DNA of 8,824 nt from JBFFSQ01 sp041572275 (GTDB lineage Bacteria; Pseudomonadota; Gammaproteobacteria; SZUA-229). How positions within the stretch are numbered: the stretch's first letter is position 1; each line of letters begins with the position of its first letter. This document shows, in pieces, positions 1-6,021 of the stretch. The position numbers and the translations under genes are program-made. The stretch lies in assembly GCA_041572275.1 (NCBI GenBank), contig JBFFSQ010000120.1:1-8824 (forward strand). The letters run 5' to 3'. The notes under the pieces are model-generated. The model was given only the letters and a program-made list of their open reading frames with translations. It did no database searches and was not told where the DNA came from.

Positions 1-1
1 A

Positions 2-754
2 CTCAACACCGCCGGCCTGGTGTACAGTGGCGGCTATGGCCATCTTGGTAAACCAGTATTCTTTCTGGCAGAACTGGAGCACACGCAACAACTGGATGAC
101 TACACGATATATATATCCTCTCGAGAACTGGCCCGAGATCTAGCTGCCCCTCCGGGTATGGCTTTAGATAAATGTGTGTTCATACGACGTGAATCATTAC
201 GTCGTTTTATCTGGGAAAAAGTTGAAGAATCGCATTGGTACAATGATGAAAACCCCCTGGCACGTGCCCTCGCCTGCTACGACTTCAAACATCAGCCCGA
301 AGATTCACTAGAGCAGTTAACCAATGCTGAAGTCGATACTGTTTTACACCATGAAATTGGTGAAATAAAAGCCGGACAGATATTAGGTAACGAATGGGAA
401 AACATGCTCATGTCATTACCCCGCTCTCAGGCCGAGCTCATGTCACGCGCTGTTCGAGATCACCTGGCCGATGCCATCTCGACATTACCCATGCTAATGC
501 GTGATGCTGAACCAGCACGTATTCACTTTTACTTTGCCAACATGGATAGCATGCGCAAACTGATATTCCCCGGCATTATGGGCAGCTACCAGGACTGGTT
601 AAAATCCGGTGATACTTCGGGTTTTAAGAAAATTATTCGCAAAGCTGAAAAACACTGGATAAAACTGGCTCAATCGCTTATAAAAATCCACCATAAATAT
701 GGCGATGAAAGTTTTCCTTATATGGAATCCCTGGTCAAAGACAATTATCTCTAA
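2..754 (+). CDS. Uncharacterised protein, C-terminal part (5' end outside window)
   Basis: The reading frame is open from the first complete codon of the window and ends at TAA 752-754, so the gene is truncated on the left. About 250 residues are present. A GTG at 20 could start a 244-aa protein, but the sequence before it (LNTAG then VYSGG) reads as continuous protein and there is no ribosome binding site, so I treat it as internal. Visible features are a run with two histidines and two glutamates (HHEIGE, about residue 110 counted from the GTG), which could bind a metal, and helical, charged C-terminal sequence. There is no signal peptide or membrane segment in the visible part. It resembles conserved hypothetical proteins of sulfur- and methane-oxidising proteobacteria that I remember as the Sfum_1244/DUF6866 type; this is memory only and unverified. 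The function is unknown. The next gene lies 50 bp downstream on the same strand. Confidence 0.8.
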   Translation, partial: LNTAGLVYSGGYGHLGKPVFFLAELEHTQQLDDYTIYISSRELARDLAAPPGMALDKCVFIRRESLRRFIWEKVEESHWYNDENPLARALACYDFKHQPEDSLEQLTNAEVDTVLHHEIGEIKAGQILGNEWENMLMSLPRSQAELMSRAVRDHLADAISTLPMLMRDAEPARIHFYFANMDSMRKLIFPGIMGSYQDWLKSGDTSGFKKIIRKAEKHWIKLAQSLIKIHHKYGDESFPYMESLVKDNYL

Positions 755-804
755 ACCTATTCACACCATTCAACTTACTGAAGCAATACATCAGGTAAAT
801 ACAC

Positions 805-1413
805 ATGTATCATGACTCGACTCAACGCACCGAACTCACCACCATCAAGGAAGTCAAGCCTGGCAGTTTTATTTACCTGCAAGAACAGGCATTACCCATT
901 GATATATGTCGTGAAATGATCCGTCGTTTTGAAGCACACCCAGAAGATCAATACACAGGACGCATTGGGCAAAATTTCCAGGAAGATCACAGCATAAAAA
1001 AATCCACTGACATTGCCATCAGCAGTCATGAGCACTGGAAGGATATTAACAAGGAACTGTTTCGTTCGCTAAGTGTAGCGATCAGGGAATTTAGTGGCGC
1101 CTTCCCATTTTTCAAAGGCCCATTCAAAGATGTTGGCTATGCTATGCAAAGAACTCAGGAAAACGAGTACTATCACTGGCATATCGATGGTGGCAGCCAT
1201 GATTTTGCCGATCGCCAACTGGTTGCTCTCTGGTATCTGAATGATGTACCCGGTCCTGGAGGTGAAACAGATTTCATGTTTCAGGATGTACAGGTCAAAC
1301 CACAAGAAGGTGCCCTGGCCCTATTCCCACCGTTCTGGACACATGAACATCGCAACAAATTGCTGGAAAAAGGCGTGAAATATGTAGCAACGACTTGGGT
1401 CAGCTTCGCATGA
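805..1413 (+). CDS. 2OG-Fe(II) oxygenase, prolyl 4-hydroxylase-like fold
   Basis: This 202-aa cytoplasmic protein has no signal peptide. It carries the facial-triad layout of Fe(II)/2-oxoglutarate dioxygenases: H126-x-D128 (YYHWHID), a distal histidine H180 after FPPFW, and a basic residue K192 in VKYVATTW that would bind the 2-oxoglutarate carboxylate. Lys replaces the more usual Arg. Between them, GPGGETDF matches the GGxT/L strand of prolyl-4-hydroxylase-like domains. The family oxidises protein, peptide or small-molecule substrates using O2 and 2-oxoglutarate; the substrate here cannot be read from sequence. The ATG at 805 follows AGGT (792-795) at a reasonable distance. Its last codons (Ser-Phe-Ala-stop) lie in the loop and arm of a 10-bp hairpin, so the 3' end has probably been shaped by a repeat element. 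It is one of three 2OG-Fe(II) enzymes in the window, each from a different subfamily. Confidence 0.88.
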   Translation: MYHDSTQRTELTTIKEVKPGSFIYLQEQALPIDICREMIRRFEAHPEDQYTGRIGQNFQEDHSIKKSTDIAISSHEHWKDINKELFRSLSVAIREFSGAFPFFKGPFKDVGYAMQRTQENEYYHWHIDGGSHDFADRQLVALWYLNDVPGPGGETDFMFQDVQVKPQEGALALFPPFWTHEHRNKLLEKGVKYVATTWVSFA

Positions 1414-1538
1414 CCCAAGTTAATCTGTGTGCTGCGCACTGTAGATCTCCAAGTTTCCACACTTGTAAGTGCGGGTCAGCTTCGCATGACTGTTCTTGCG
1501 TGTGAAGATGACACGTAAATTTATTGTGCGCAGCACAC
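1393..1538. repeat. Composite palindromic element between oxygenase and GNAT genes
   Basis: Several nested dyads are visible. ACTTGGGTCA (1393-1402) pairs perfectly with TGACCCAAGT (1411-1420) around the 8-nt loop GCTTCGCA and includes the oxygenase stop codon. An 18-bp direct copy of its core, GGGTCAGCTTCGCATGAC, lies at 1397-1414 and again at 1473-1490. GTGTGCTGCGCAC (1427-1439) is exactly inverted as GTGCGCAGCACAC (1526-1538), enclosing 86 bp. A further small hairpin, CGTGT/ACACG, lies at 1499-1515. There is no T-tract after the first hairpin, so it is not a classic intrinsic terminator. The arrangement resembles REP-like or MITE-like non-coding repeats, or a 3'-UTR stability element; I do not recognise a named family. 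Confidence 0.8.
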
Positions 1539-1541
1539 TTT

Positions 1542-1973
1542 ATGAAAATCATCTCACCCAAATCCGATGAAGACTTCCAACGCTATTATGACTTGCGCTG
1601 GCAACTGCTAAGAAAACCCTGGCAGCAACCCAGAGGCAGTGAACAGGATGAGCTTGAACATCAAAGTTTCCATGTCATGTGCGTGGACAATGATAACTCC
1701 ATCATAGGCATCGGTCGCTTACACACCATTTCCAATACAGAAGCTCAGATTCGATACATGGCCGTTGCTAATAATCATCAACGACAGGGCATTGGCCAGC
1801 AGCTACTCGAAGCCCTTGAAAACCGCGCTAATCAGCAGGGTATTCATATCATTACATTACATGCACGTGAGTCGGCAATCGGCTTCTACAAAAAACAGGG
1901 TTATAAAATAATCGAAAAATCACATCGACTGTTTAGTACAATCCAGCACTTTAAAATGCAAAAGACACTATAA
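1542..1973 (+). CDS. GNAT family N-acetyltransferase
   Basis: The 143-aa protein has the acetyl-CoA binding motif A of GNAT enzymes, QRQGIG (residues 80-85), preceded by the beta strand IRYMAV and followed by an amphipathic helix. The C-terminal motif B region, SAIGFYKKQGYKI (residues 111-123), is also typical. It should transfer an acetyl group from acetyl-CoA to an amine; the substrate is not deducible. I chose the ATG at 1542. The longer frame would need a TTG at 1524 lying at the edge of a 13-bp inverted repeat (1526-1538), which gives no homologous-looking sequence. No Shine-Dalgarno is visible before 1542, because the inverted repeat directly abuts it, so translation may be weak or structure-dependent. 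The next gene follows after 14 bp, suggesting co-transcription. Confidence 0.88.
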   Translation: MKIISPKSDEDFQRYYDLRWQLLRKPWQQPRGSEQDELEHQSFHVMCVDNDNSIIGIGRLHTISNTEAQIRYMAVANNHQRQGIGQQLLEALENRANQQGIHIITLHARESAIGFYKKQGYKIIEKSHRLFSTIQHFKMQKTL

Positions 1974-1987
1974 GCAAGGACATCAAT

Positions 1988-2437
1988 ATGCATATCTGGG
2001 TTGACGCCGACGCATGCCCCAAGGTGGTAAAAGATATTTTATTTCGAGCCGCACAGCGCACACAGACGCCCTTAACACTTGTCGCCAATCAGTACATACC
2101 GAAACCCACTTCACCCTTGATAAAAGCCGTGCAAGTTGGCCAGGGCTTTGATGTAGCCGATAATTTTATCGTCGAACACTCACATCCTGGCGACCTGGTT
2201 ATTACTGCCGACATTCCACTGGCCGCAGAGCTGGTAAATAAATCAGTATTGGCCCTGAACCCTCGTGGCGAGCTGTATACAGAGGACAATATTCGTCAAC
2301 GTCTGGCCATGCGAAATTTTATGGAAGAAATGCGTTCAACGGGACAGGTATCCGGTGGACCCGCACCCTTAAATCAGAGTGACCGTCAGTCCTTTGCCAA
2401 TGCTCTGGATAGACTGCTAACCCAGAGCAACACTTAA
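1988..2437 (+). CDS. yaiI: YaiI/YqxD family protein (UPF0178, DUF188)
   Basis: The 149-aa protein matches the YaiI/YqxD family along its length. The N-terminal WVDADACP (residues 4-11) has two aspartates and a cysteine, the middle carries DVADNFIVE (55-63), GDLVITADIPLA (68-79) follows, and the C-terminal third has the family's GELYTEDNI and GGPAPL segments. The repeated conserved aspartates resemble the acidic site of PIN-like nucleases, and I recall the family being grouped with PIN-like domains, but no activity is established for it here. The length agrees with E. coli YaiI (about 150 aa). The start ATG is preceded by AAGGA (1976-1980), a good ribosome binding site, and the gene begins 14 bp after the GNAT stop, so the two are probably translated from one mRNA. 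Confidence 0.93.
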   Translation: MHIWVDADACPKVVKDILFRAAQRTQTPLTLVANQYIPKPTSPLIKAVQVGQGFDVADNFIVEHSHPGDLVITADIPLAAELVNKSVLALNPRGELYTEDNIRQRLAMRNFMEEMRSTGQVSGGPAPLNQSDRQSFANALDRLLTQSNT

Positions 2438-2718
2438 GCAATTCAATAATTGCACAATGATTAAAGCATTCAAAATAGCTCACTTTAAACAAATCTAAAT
2501 CGGCATCTGCCGATCATCAATTAATCACCTATAATAAATCTGATTTTTATCAAATCTCCGACAAAATAAAAAACATTCTTAAACAACAGTTAATACATGA
2601 CAATATTATGAATTGCTGTTATTTTGTTTCGATATACGGGAACTAATCCCATACACAATAATTAATAATAAAAATAATTAAAAAACTTACAACCAACGAC
2701 CACCGCAGTGGAGTCACT
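2438..2718. other. AT-rich intergenic region upstream of fadL-like gene
   Basis: This 281-bp stretch has no credible gene. It holds a weak hairpin directly after the yaiI stop (GCAATT/AATTGC, 2438-2453, no T-tract) and a 6-bp dyad ATCGGC-ATCT-GCCGAT at 2499-2514, which could be an operator or a terminator stem. A small dyad GGGA/TCCC lies around 2638-2650. The last 80 bp are very AT-rich and presumably contain the promoter of the outer-membrane gene. Confidence 0.6.
2597..2625 (+). promoter_or_regulatory. Possible sigma-70 promoter for fadL-like gene
   Basis: ATGACA (2597-2602, 5 of 6 to TTGACA) lies 17 bp before TATTTT (2620-2625, 4 of 6 to TATAAT). Such matches are easy to find in AT-rich DNA, so this is only a candidate. 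Confidence 0.25.
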
Positions 2719-4014
2719 ATGAAAAACAGAACCCTTACATTACTTGCACTCACAGGGATAGGATTCTCAACGAACGTTTTAGCGACCAACGGCTATCAAC
2801 TGACCGGTATTGGTGCATACCAGAAAAGTCTGGCCGGAGCCGTTACAGCTAATCCAGGCTCAGCCATGACCGCCATCAGCAACCCTGCCGGTATGGCCCG
2901 CATCAGTAAACGCGCTGATTTCAGCCTGGAGCTCTTCATGCCAGAGCGCTTTGTCGATTTTACCGCTACAGGCGGCGATGCCAGTGACAGTGCCGCCGAA
3001 CAGTACGGCGTCCCCGCTTTAGGCTGGACCGCACCGATTGATGACGGTAGCGACGTTTATTTTGGTGGTGGTATTTATGGTACATCGGGGCTGGGTACTG
3101 ATTATCCATTTACCCAATTTTCAGCCAGTCCTCCATTCGCTGCAGATCTCTATTTTGAGGGTTACTCTTCACTGCAGTTCTGGCAAATGGCTCCAACTCT
3201 GGCCTGGAATGTCGACAAAAAATTAAGTGTTGGCGCATCATTGAACCTGGATTACCAGTCAGTTTCCATGAAACAGGCTTTTTATGCTGATGCTCTAGCC
3301 ACCACCAATCTGGTTAACTTTGATCTCAGTCGCAATGCACAGGCGTTTGGCTTTGGCCTTACTTTTGGGGCTCTCTATGACGTGAACGATCAGGTAACAG
3401 TAGGTGCCAGCTACAAGAGCAAGCAAAGCTTTAGTGATATGGAATATCAATTATCCAGTGGTGATATAAAAGATGTCAGTGGTTTTGGCTTCTTACCACT
3501 ACCTGCTGCTTGCACCGGCGGCATCTGCCCAGCAGGCACCTACGAACTGGATCTGGACTTCCCGGCCATATTGTCCGCCGGTATTGCCTACAAGCCACTC
3601 GATAAAGTAACTGTTTCGTTTGATATTAAACGAATCCAATGGTCAGACACACTCAAAACCATGGATATCACCGGTCCCAATGGCATCAAAATCAGCATGC
3701 CCGCTGGCTGGGATGACCAGACCATACTCGCTTTGGGTGTGGCTTACGCAGTGAACGAAAAACTTAATCTGCGTTTTGGTATTAACCAGGCAGATTCACC
3801 TATCGATGACAACGACACCGACAGCAATTACATATTGCCAGCGACCACTGAACGTCATATCGCCATCGGTGGTGATTACCATGTGTCGAAATACTGGGAA
3901 ATAGGCTTTCATGCCTCTCGCGCCTCTGAACACACTCTCACCAGCCCCGCTTTTGGTACCAAGATTGGTTTAAATATCACCACCATTGGTCTCAATATCG
4001 GTTACCACTTCTAA
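2719..4014 (+). CDS. OmpP1/FadL/TodX family outer-membrane transporter
   Basis: The 431-aa protein is a predicted 14-strand outer-membrane beta-barrel for long-chain fatty acids or other hydrophobic molecules. It starts with a signal peptide cleaved after Val-Leu-Ala (residues 20-22), giving mature TNGYQLTGIG, the typical FadL N-terminus with its plug region. The signature ISNPAGMA (53-60, NPA at 55-57) is present. Alternating aromatic and glycine-rich strands continue to a C-terminal GYHF ending in phenylalanine, the BAM recognition residue. The length fits the family (about 420-450). A cysteine pair, C265 and C270, lies in a likely extracellular loop and may form a disulfide. TGGAG (2709-2713) serves as ribosome binding site. 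The gene is transcribed alone, with a long upstream spacer and a strong terminator behind it. Substrate specificity (fatty acid, hydrocarbon, aromatic) cannot be told from sequence. Confidence 0.95.
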   Translation: MKNRTLTLLALTGIGFSTNVLATNGYQLTGIGAYQKSLAGAVTANPGSAMTAISNPAGMARISKRADFSLELFMPERFVDFTATGGDASDSAAEQYGVPALGWTAPIDDGSDVYFGGGIYGTSGLGTDYPFTQFSASPPFAADLYFEGYSSLQFWQMAPTLAWNVDKKLSVGASLNLDYQSVSMKQAFYADALATTNLVNFDLSRNAQAFGFGLTFGALYDVNDQVTVGASYKSKQSFSDMEYQLSSGDIKDVSGFGFLPLPAACTGGICPAGTYELDLDFPAILSAGIAYKPLDKVTVSFDIKRIQWSDTLKTMDITGPNGIKISMPAGWDDQTILALGVAYAVNEKLNLRFGINQADSPIDDNDTDSNYILPATTERHIAIGGDYHVSKYWEIGFHASRASEHTLTSPAFGTKIGLNITTIGLNIGYHF

Positions 4015-4016
4015 AC

Positions 4017-4046
4017 AAAAAAGGGCCTCAGATGAGGCCCTTTTTT
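4017..4046. terminator. Strong bidirectional intrinsic terminator
   Basis: AAAAAA (4017-4022), then GGGCCTC, loop AGAT, GAGGCCC (4023-4040), then TTTTTT (4041-4046). It is perfectly symmetric and lies between the + strand fadL-like gene and the converging minus-strand unit, so it can end transcription from both sides. Confidence 0.95.
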
Positions 4047-4069
4047 ATTCCTGCCAGAAACCAGAGACT

Positions 4070-4420
4070 CTAAACAATCGCACCTCTGGAAACAGCCAGT
4101 TCTTTTATGGCCTGCTCAGTTGGATAAATATCCGCCACCATTTGCCTATACGCCTGCCATTCAGCAAACAGCCCTGCAAACTCTGGGTCTCTGCCACGAC
4201 AGCCCAGCACGTTAATTACACAATCACCAACTTTCCATGGCCCTTCGCCCTTGTATTCCCCCTTAACCAGATGAATACCGGTATCGTCTTTCGATTGTTC
4301 CCAGAACACCTCAAAAAACAACAGGCCTTCAGGATGCCTGAAATATTCTGCCATGATGCGCTTTTCCCCATCCGGAAATCGAATCATCAGCGGGGATTTC
4401 ATCGCAAACAAATCAGCCAT
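4070..4420 (-). CDS. Hypothetical protein, 116 aa
   Basis: I do not recognise this protein. It begins MADLFAMKSPLMIRFPDG and reads like a soluble alpha/beta protein with a beta-rich first half (FPDGEKRIM, GLLFFEVFW, GIHLVKGEYKGEGPWKVGD) and a helical second half (FAGLFAEWQAYRQMVAD). One cysteine sits in NVLGCRGRD. There is no signal peptide or membrane segment. Its start lies 7 bp after the stop of the upstream minus-strand gene and no Shine-Dalgarno is visible, which suggests translational coupling. Regular codon structure and the operon position argue that it is real. The long + strand frames across it are shadows. Confidence 0.78.
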   Translation of the reverse strand: MADLFAMKSPLMIRFPDGEKRIMAEYFRHPEGLLFFEVFWEQSKDDTGIHLVKGEYKGEGPWKVGDCVINVLGCRGRDPEFAGLFAEWQAYRQMVADIYPTEQAIKELAVSRGAIV

Positions 4421-4427
4421 GGTGGTT

Positions 4428-4748
4428 TCAGGTCATAATATCGATTTCATCGATCTCGGCCGTTGTATCGACTTTCACCATCTTTACATCTGGCATATTT
4501 TTTACAATATAAGCCGACATCAGATAAAACATCCGCTTATCTTCCTTGTGCATGGCATCAACAATTTTATTCGCTGCCACCTGACAACGCTGGAAAGTAT
4601 CCGGGGTTTCCACCCAGAAGCGGCCCATTTGCCAGCCCTTATCCATATCCTTATCCATCATGCTAAAAAAATCTTCAGCTTCATCAATTAACTGTTGAGG
4701 AACTTCGAGTTCATAGGCTTCGCTATCAATGTTAAGATTCAAAATCAT
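4428..4748 (-). CDS. Hypothetical protein, 106 aa
   Basis: I cannot name this protein. It is acidic, soluble and mostly helical: a short N-terminal strand (MILNLNIDSEAYELEVP), a helix with DEAEDFFSMMDKDMDKGW, a conserved-looking WQMGRFWVETPD segment, then two long helices and an acidic tail EIDEID. I place the start at the ATG at 4748-4746; a GTG at 4760 would add four residues (VSIT), but GAG (4762-4760) sits at a usable though long distance from the ATG. An extended -10 promoter lies about 30 bp upstream. It is the first gene of a two-gene unit with the 116-aa protein and is divergent from the PiuC-like gene, with 81 bp between the two start codons. Confidence 0.78.
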   Translation of the reverse strand: MILNLNIDSEAYELEVPQQLIDEAEDFFSMMDKDMDKGWQMGRFWVETPDTFQRCQVAANKIVDAMHKEDKRMFYLMSAYIVKNMPDVKMVKVDTTAEIDEIDIMT

Positions 4749-4779
4749 TGTTATAGACACTCAATTATAAATTCTGCGC

Positions 4780-4788
4780 ATTATAACA
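4780..4788 (-). promoter_or_regulatory. Extended -10 promoter for the minus-strand hypothetical pair
   Basis: On the minus strand this reads TGTTATAAT, a perfect TGnTATAAT extended -10 element. The -35 region at 16-18 bp spacing (GGTTTT or neighbours) is poor, as is common for extended -10 promoters. Transcription would start about 4772 and read into the 106-aa gene. Confidence 0.55.
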
Positions 4789-4819
4789 GATGCTTGATCA
4801 CTAAAACCCGGCGAGGTTT

Positions 4820-4824
4820 GGGAG
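4820..4824 (+). promoter_or_regulatory. Ribosome binding site fixing the start of the PiuC-like gene
   Basis: GGGAG lies 5 bp before the ATG at 4830. It decides the start: the frame is open back to 4695, but that extension overlaps the divergent gene and its promoter and has no family similarity. Confidence 0.8.
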
Positions 4825-4829
4825 AAATT

Positions 4830-5504
4830 ATGCTTATTCCAATTCATGGTGTCGTTAACCAGGAACAGTTAAAACAGGTACGCGCCATCCTCGATGAATC
4901 TCGTTTTGTTGATGGCCGATTATCTGCAGGCGTCACTGCACGCAAGGTCAAGAACAACGAGGAGTTGCCACAAAATGCCCAGGTTCTCAACCAGCTCAAT
5001 AACATCGTGATGAATGGCCTATACAACCATCCAGTTTATCAGGCGGCGGTACTGCCCCATCGAGTCGCGACACCATTCTATGCCCGCTATGGCTCTGGGC
5101 AGTTTTATGGCGATCATGTCGATGACCCAATCATGGGACCAATGAATGCCCGCTATCGCACTGATGTCTCGACCACTGTTTTCCTCAATGAACCGAACGA
5201 ATACGAAGGTGGAGAAACCGTTATAAAAACCCAATATGGTGAACGCAAGGTAAAACTGGCTGCTGGTGACGCCATTACCTACCCTTCGGGAAGCTTGCAT
5301 CATGTGGCAGAAGTCACTGAAGGCACCCGCCTGGTGGCCGTGACCTGGGCACAGAGCATGGTCCGTGACCCAGCCAAGCGAGAGCTACTGTTTGAGCTAC
5401 ACAGGACTCGTGAGGCGCTTCAGAAGAAAATGCCAGATGATGAAGAAACCGTGAGACTGGATCACACCTATATCAACCTGGTGCGTATGTGGGCAGAAAT
5501 TTAA
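4830..5504 (+). CDS. piuC: Fe(II)/2OG PKHD-type hydroxylase, PiuC/YbiX family
   Basis: The 224-aa cytoplasmic protein matches the PiuC/YbiX family, whose usual length is about 225. It has H96-x-D98 (YGDHVDD), the RTDVSTTVFLNEP segment (110-122), YEGGET (125-130), KLAAGDAITYPSGSLHHV with distal H157, and R167 in EGTRLVAVTWAQSMVRD for 2-oxoglutarate binding. SMVRD and the following helix are characteristic of the family. The reaction is a 2-oxoglutarate-dependent hydroxylation with an unknown substrate. In pseudomonads and enterobacteria the gene is usually found beside TonB-dependent siderophore receptors and regulated by Fur; no such receptor is adjacent here and I see no convincing Fur box. 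It stands alone between a divergent hypothetical operon and a strong terminator. Confidence 0.92.
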   Translation: MLIPIHGVVNQEQLKQVRAILDESRFVDGRLSAGVTARKVKNNEELPQNAQVLNQLNNIVMNGLYNHPVYQAAVLPHRVATPFYARYGSGQFYGDHVDDPIMGPMNARYRTDVSTTVFLNEPNEYEGGETVIKTQYGERKVKLAAGDAITYPSGSLHHVAEVTEGTRLVAVTWAQSMVRDPAKRELLFELHRTREALQKKMPDDEETVRLDHTYINLVRMWAEI

Positions 5505-5627
5505 TTAAATACTATGACGGAAATGACTACATGGATGTATGAACCACTATTTTATCTTAAACCAGAATAAAGAAAGCCAGCTCTTAATCAAAACACCACT
5601 GCATCAAAGCTTTTATCAAAAAACTAT

Positions 5628-5655
5628 AAAAAAAGCCGCTTAAAAGCGGCTTTTT
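5628..5655. terminator. Strong bidirectional intrinsic terminator
   Basis: AAAAAAA (5628-5634), GCCGCT, loop TAAA, AGCGGC (5635-5650), TTTTT (5651-5655). It lies between the PiuC-like gene (+) and the 67-aa gene (-), which converge on it. The 5505-5627 stretch before it is AT-rich and holds only an 18-codon ATG frame (5514-5570) without a ribosome binding site, which I do not call. Confidence 0.93.
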
Positions 5656-5679
5656 AAACTTCAACGTAAGAAGTGAATC

Positions 5680-5883
5680 TTAACGCTTAGAACCTTTATC
5701 AGCATGAGCAGCATCAACCAGCTCCATTGCTTTTTCATTAAAGGTCTGACGGTAACCGTCTAGTGCACTACCAGCTTCAGGCGTAAAATAGTTTTTAGCA
5801 TCGAAGCCGTTTTTGTGTTCTTCTTCAATGAACTTTTTCTGCATTTCCAGCAGTTCTTTAATTAATGTAGCTCTATCGCTCAT
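5680..5883 (-). CDS. Small hypothetical protein, 67 aa, downstream of DsrC-like gene
   Basis: This is a highly charged, helical, soluble protein I do not recognise. It has an N-terminal amphipathic helix (ATLIKELLEMQKKFIEEEHKNG), a short segment FDAKNYFTPEAGSALDGY, and a second helix (RQTFNEKAMELVDAAHADKGSKR). It has no cysteine and no membrane segment. An AAGGTGA ribosome binding site sits 5 bp before the ATG at 5883-5881, which strongly supports translation. A terminator follows about 25 bp after the stop. It lies 129 bp downstream of the DsrC-like gene on the same strand, separated by a large dyad, so it may be a separately regulated partner. Confidence 0.8.
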   Translation of the reverse strand: MSDRATLIKELLEMQKKFIEEEHKNGFDAKNYFTPEAGSALDGYRQTFNEKAMELVDAAHADKGSKR

Positions 5884-5909
5884 AGCTTCACCTTTTGAAG
5901 TCTTTATTT

Positions 5910-5957
5910 AATTCCGGCTGGTCATTCGACCAAAGTTGGGCAATTATAGCCGGAATT
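5910..5957. repeat. Nested inverted repeat between DsrC-like and 67-aa genes
   Basis: AATTCCGGCT (5910-5919) is exactly inverted as AGCCGGAATT (5948-5957). Inside, TGGTC-ATTC-GACCA (5919-5932) forms a second 5-bp hairpin. No T-run follows on either strand, so it looks like an operator or an RNA processing or regulatory structure in the leader of the 67-aa gene rather than an intrinsic terminator. Confidence 0.7.
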
Positions 5958-6001
5958 TAATTAAATTACCTCTACCCCAATAGGAATAGAAGCAATTATT
6001 T

Positions 6002-6021
6002 AAAAAAGTGGCTCAGTAGCC
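6002..6021 (-). terminator. Weak intrinsic terminator overlapping the DsrC-like stop codon
   Basis: Read on the minus strand: GGCT, loop ACTG, AGCC (6021-6010), then AC and a run of six T (6007-6002). The stem is only 4 bp, and the loop and second arm contain the TGA stop. Confidence 0.35.

Noticed and set aside
1393..1420. Intrinsic terminator after the P4H-like gene
   Set aside because: The 10-bp stem is strong but is followed by TAATCTG with no T-tract, so it is described as part of the repeat element.
1524..1541. TTG start for the GNAT gene
   Set aside because: It lies at the edge of the 13-bp inverted repeat and adds non-family residues; the ATG at 1542 begins the domain.
3986..4691. 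Overlapping + strand open frames across the minus-strand hypothetical pair
   Set aside because: Their translations look like shadow sequence, they overlap the bidirectional terminator, and the minus-strand frames have protein-like composition and operon spacing.
4695..4829. N-terminal extension of the PiuC-like frame from an ATG at 4695
   Set aside because: It would overlap the divergent 106-aa gene and its extended -10 promoter, has no ribosome binding site, and the family starts at the ATG at 4830 behind GGGAG.
5514..5570. 18-codon ATG frame after the PiuC-like gene
   Set aside because: It has no ribosome binding site and too little sequence to support a real peptide.
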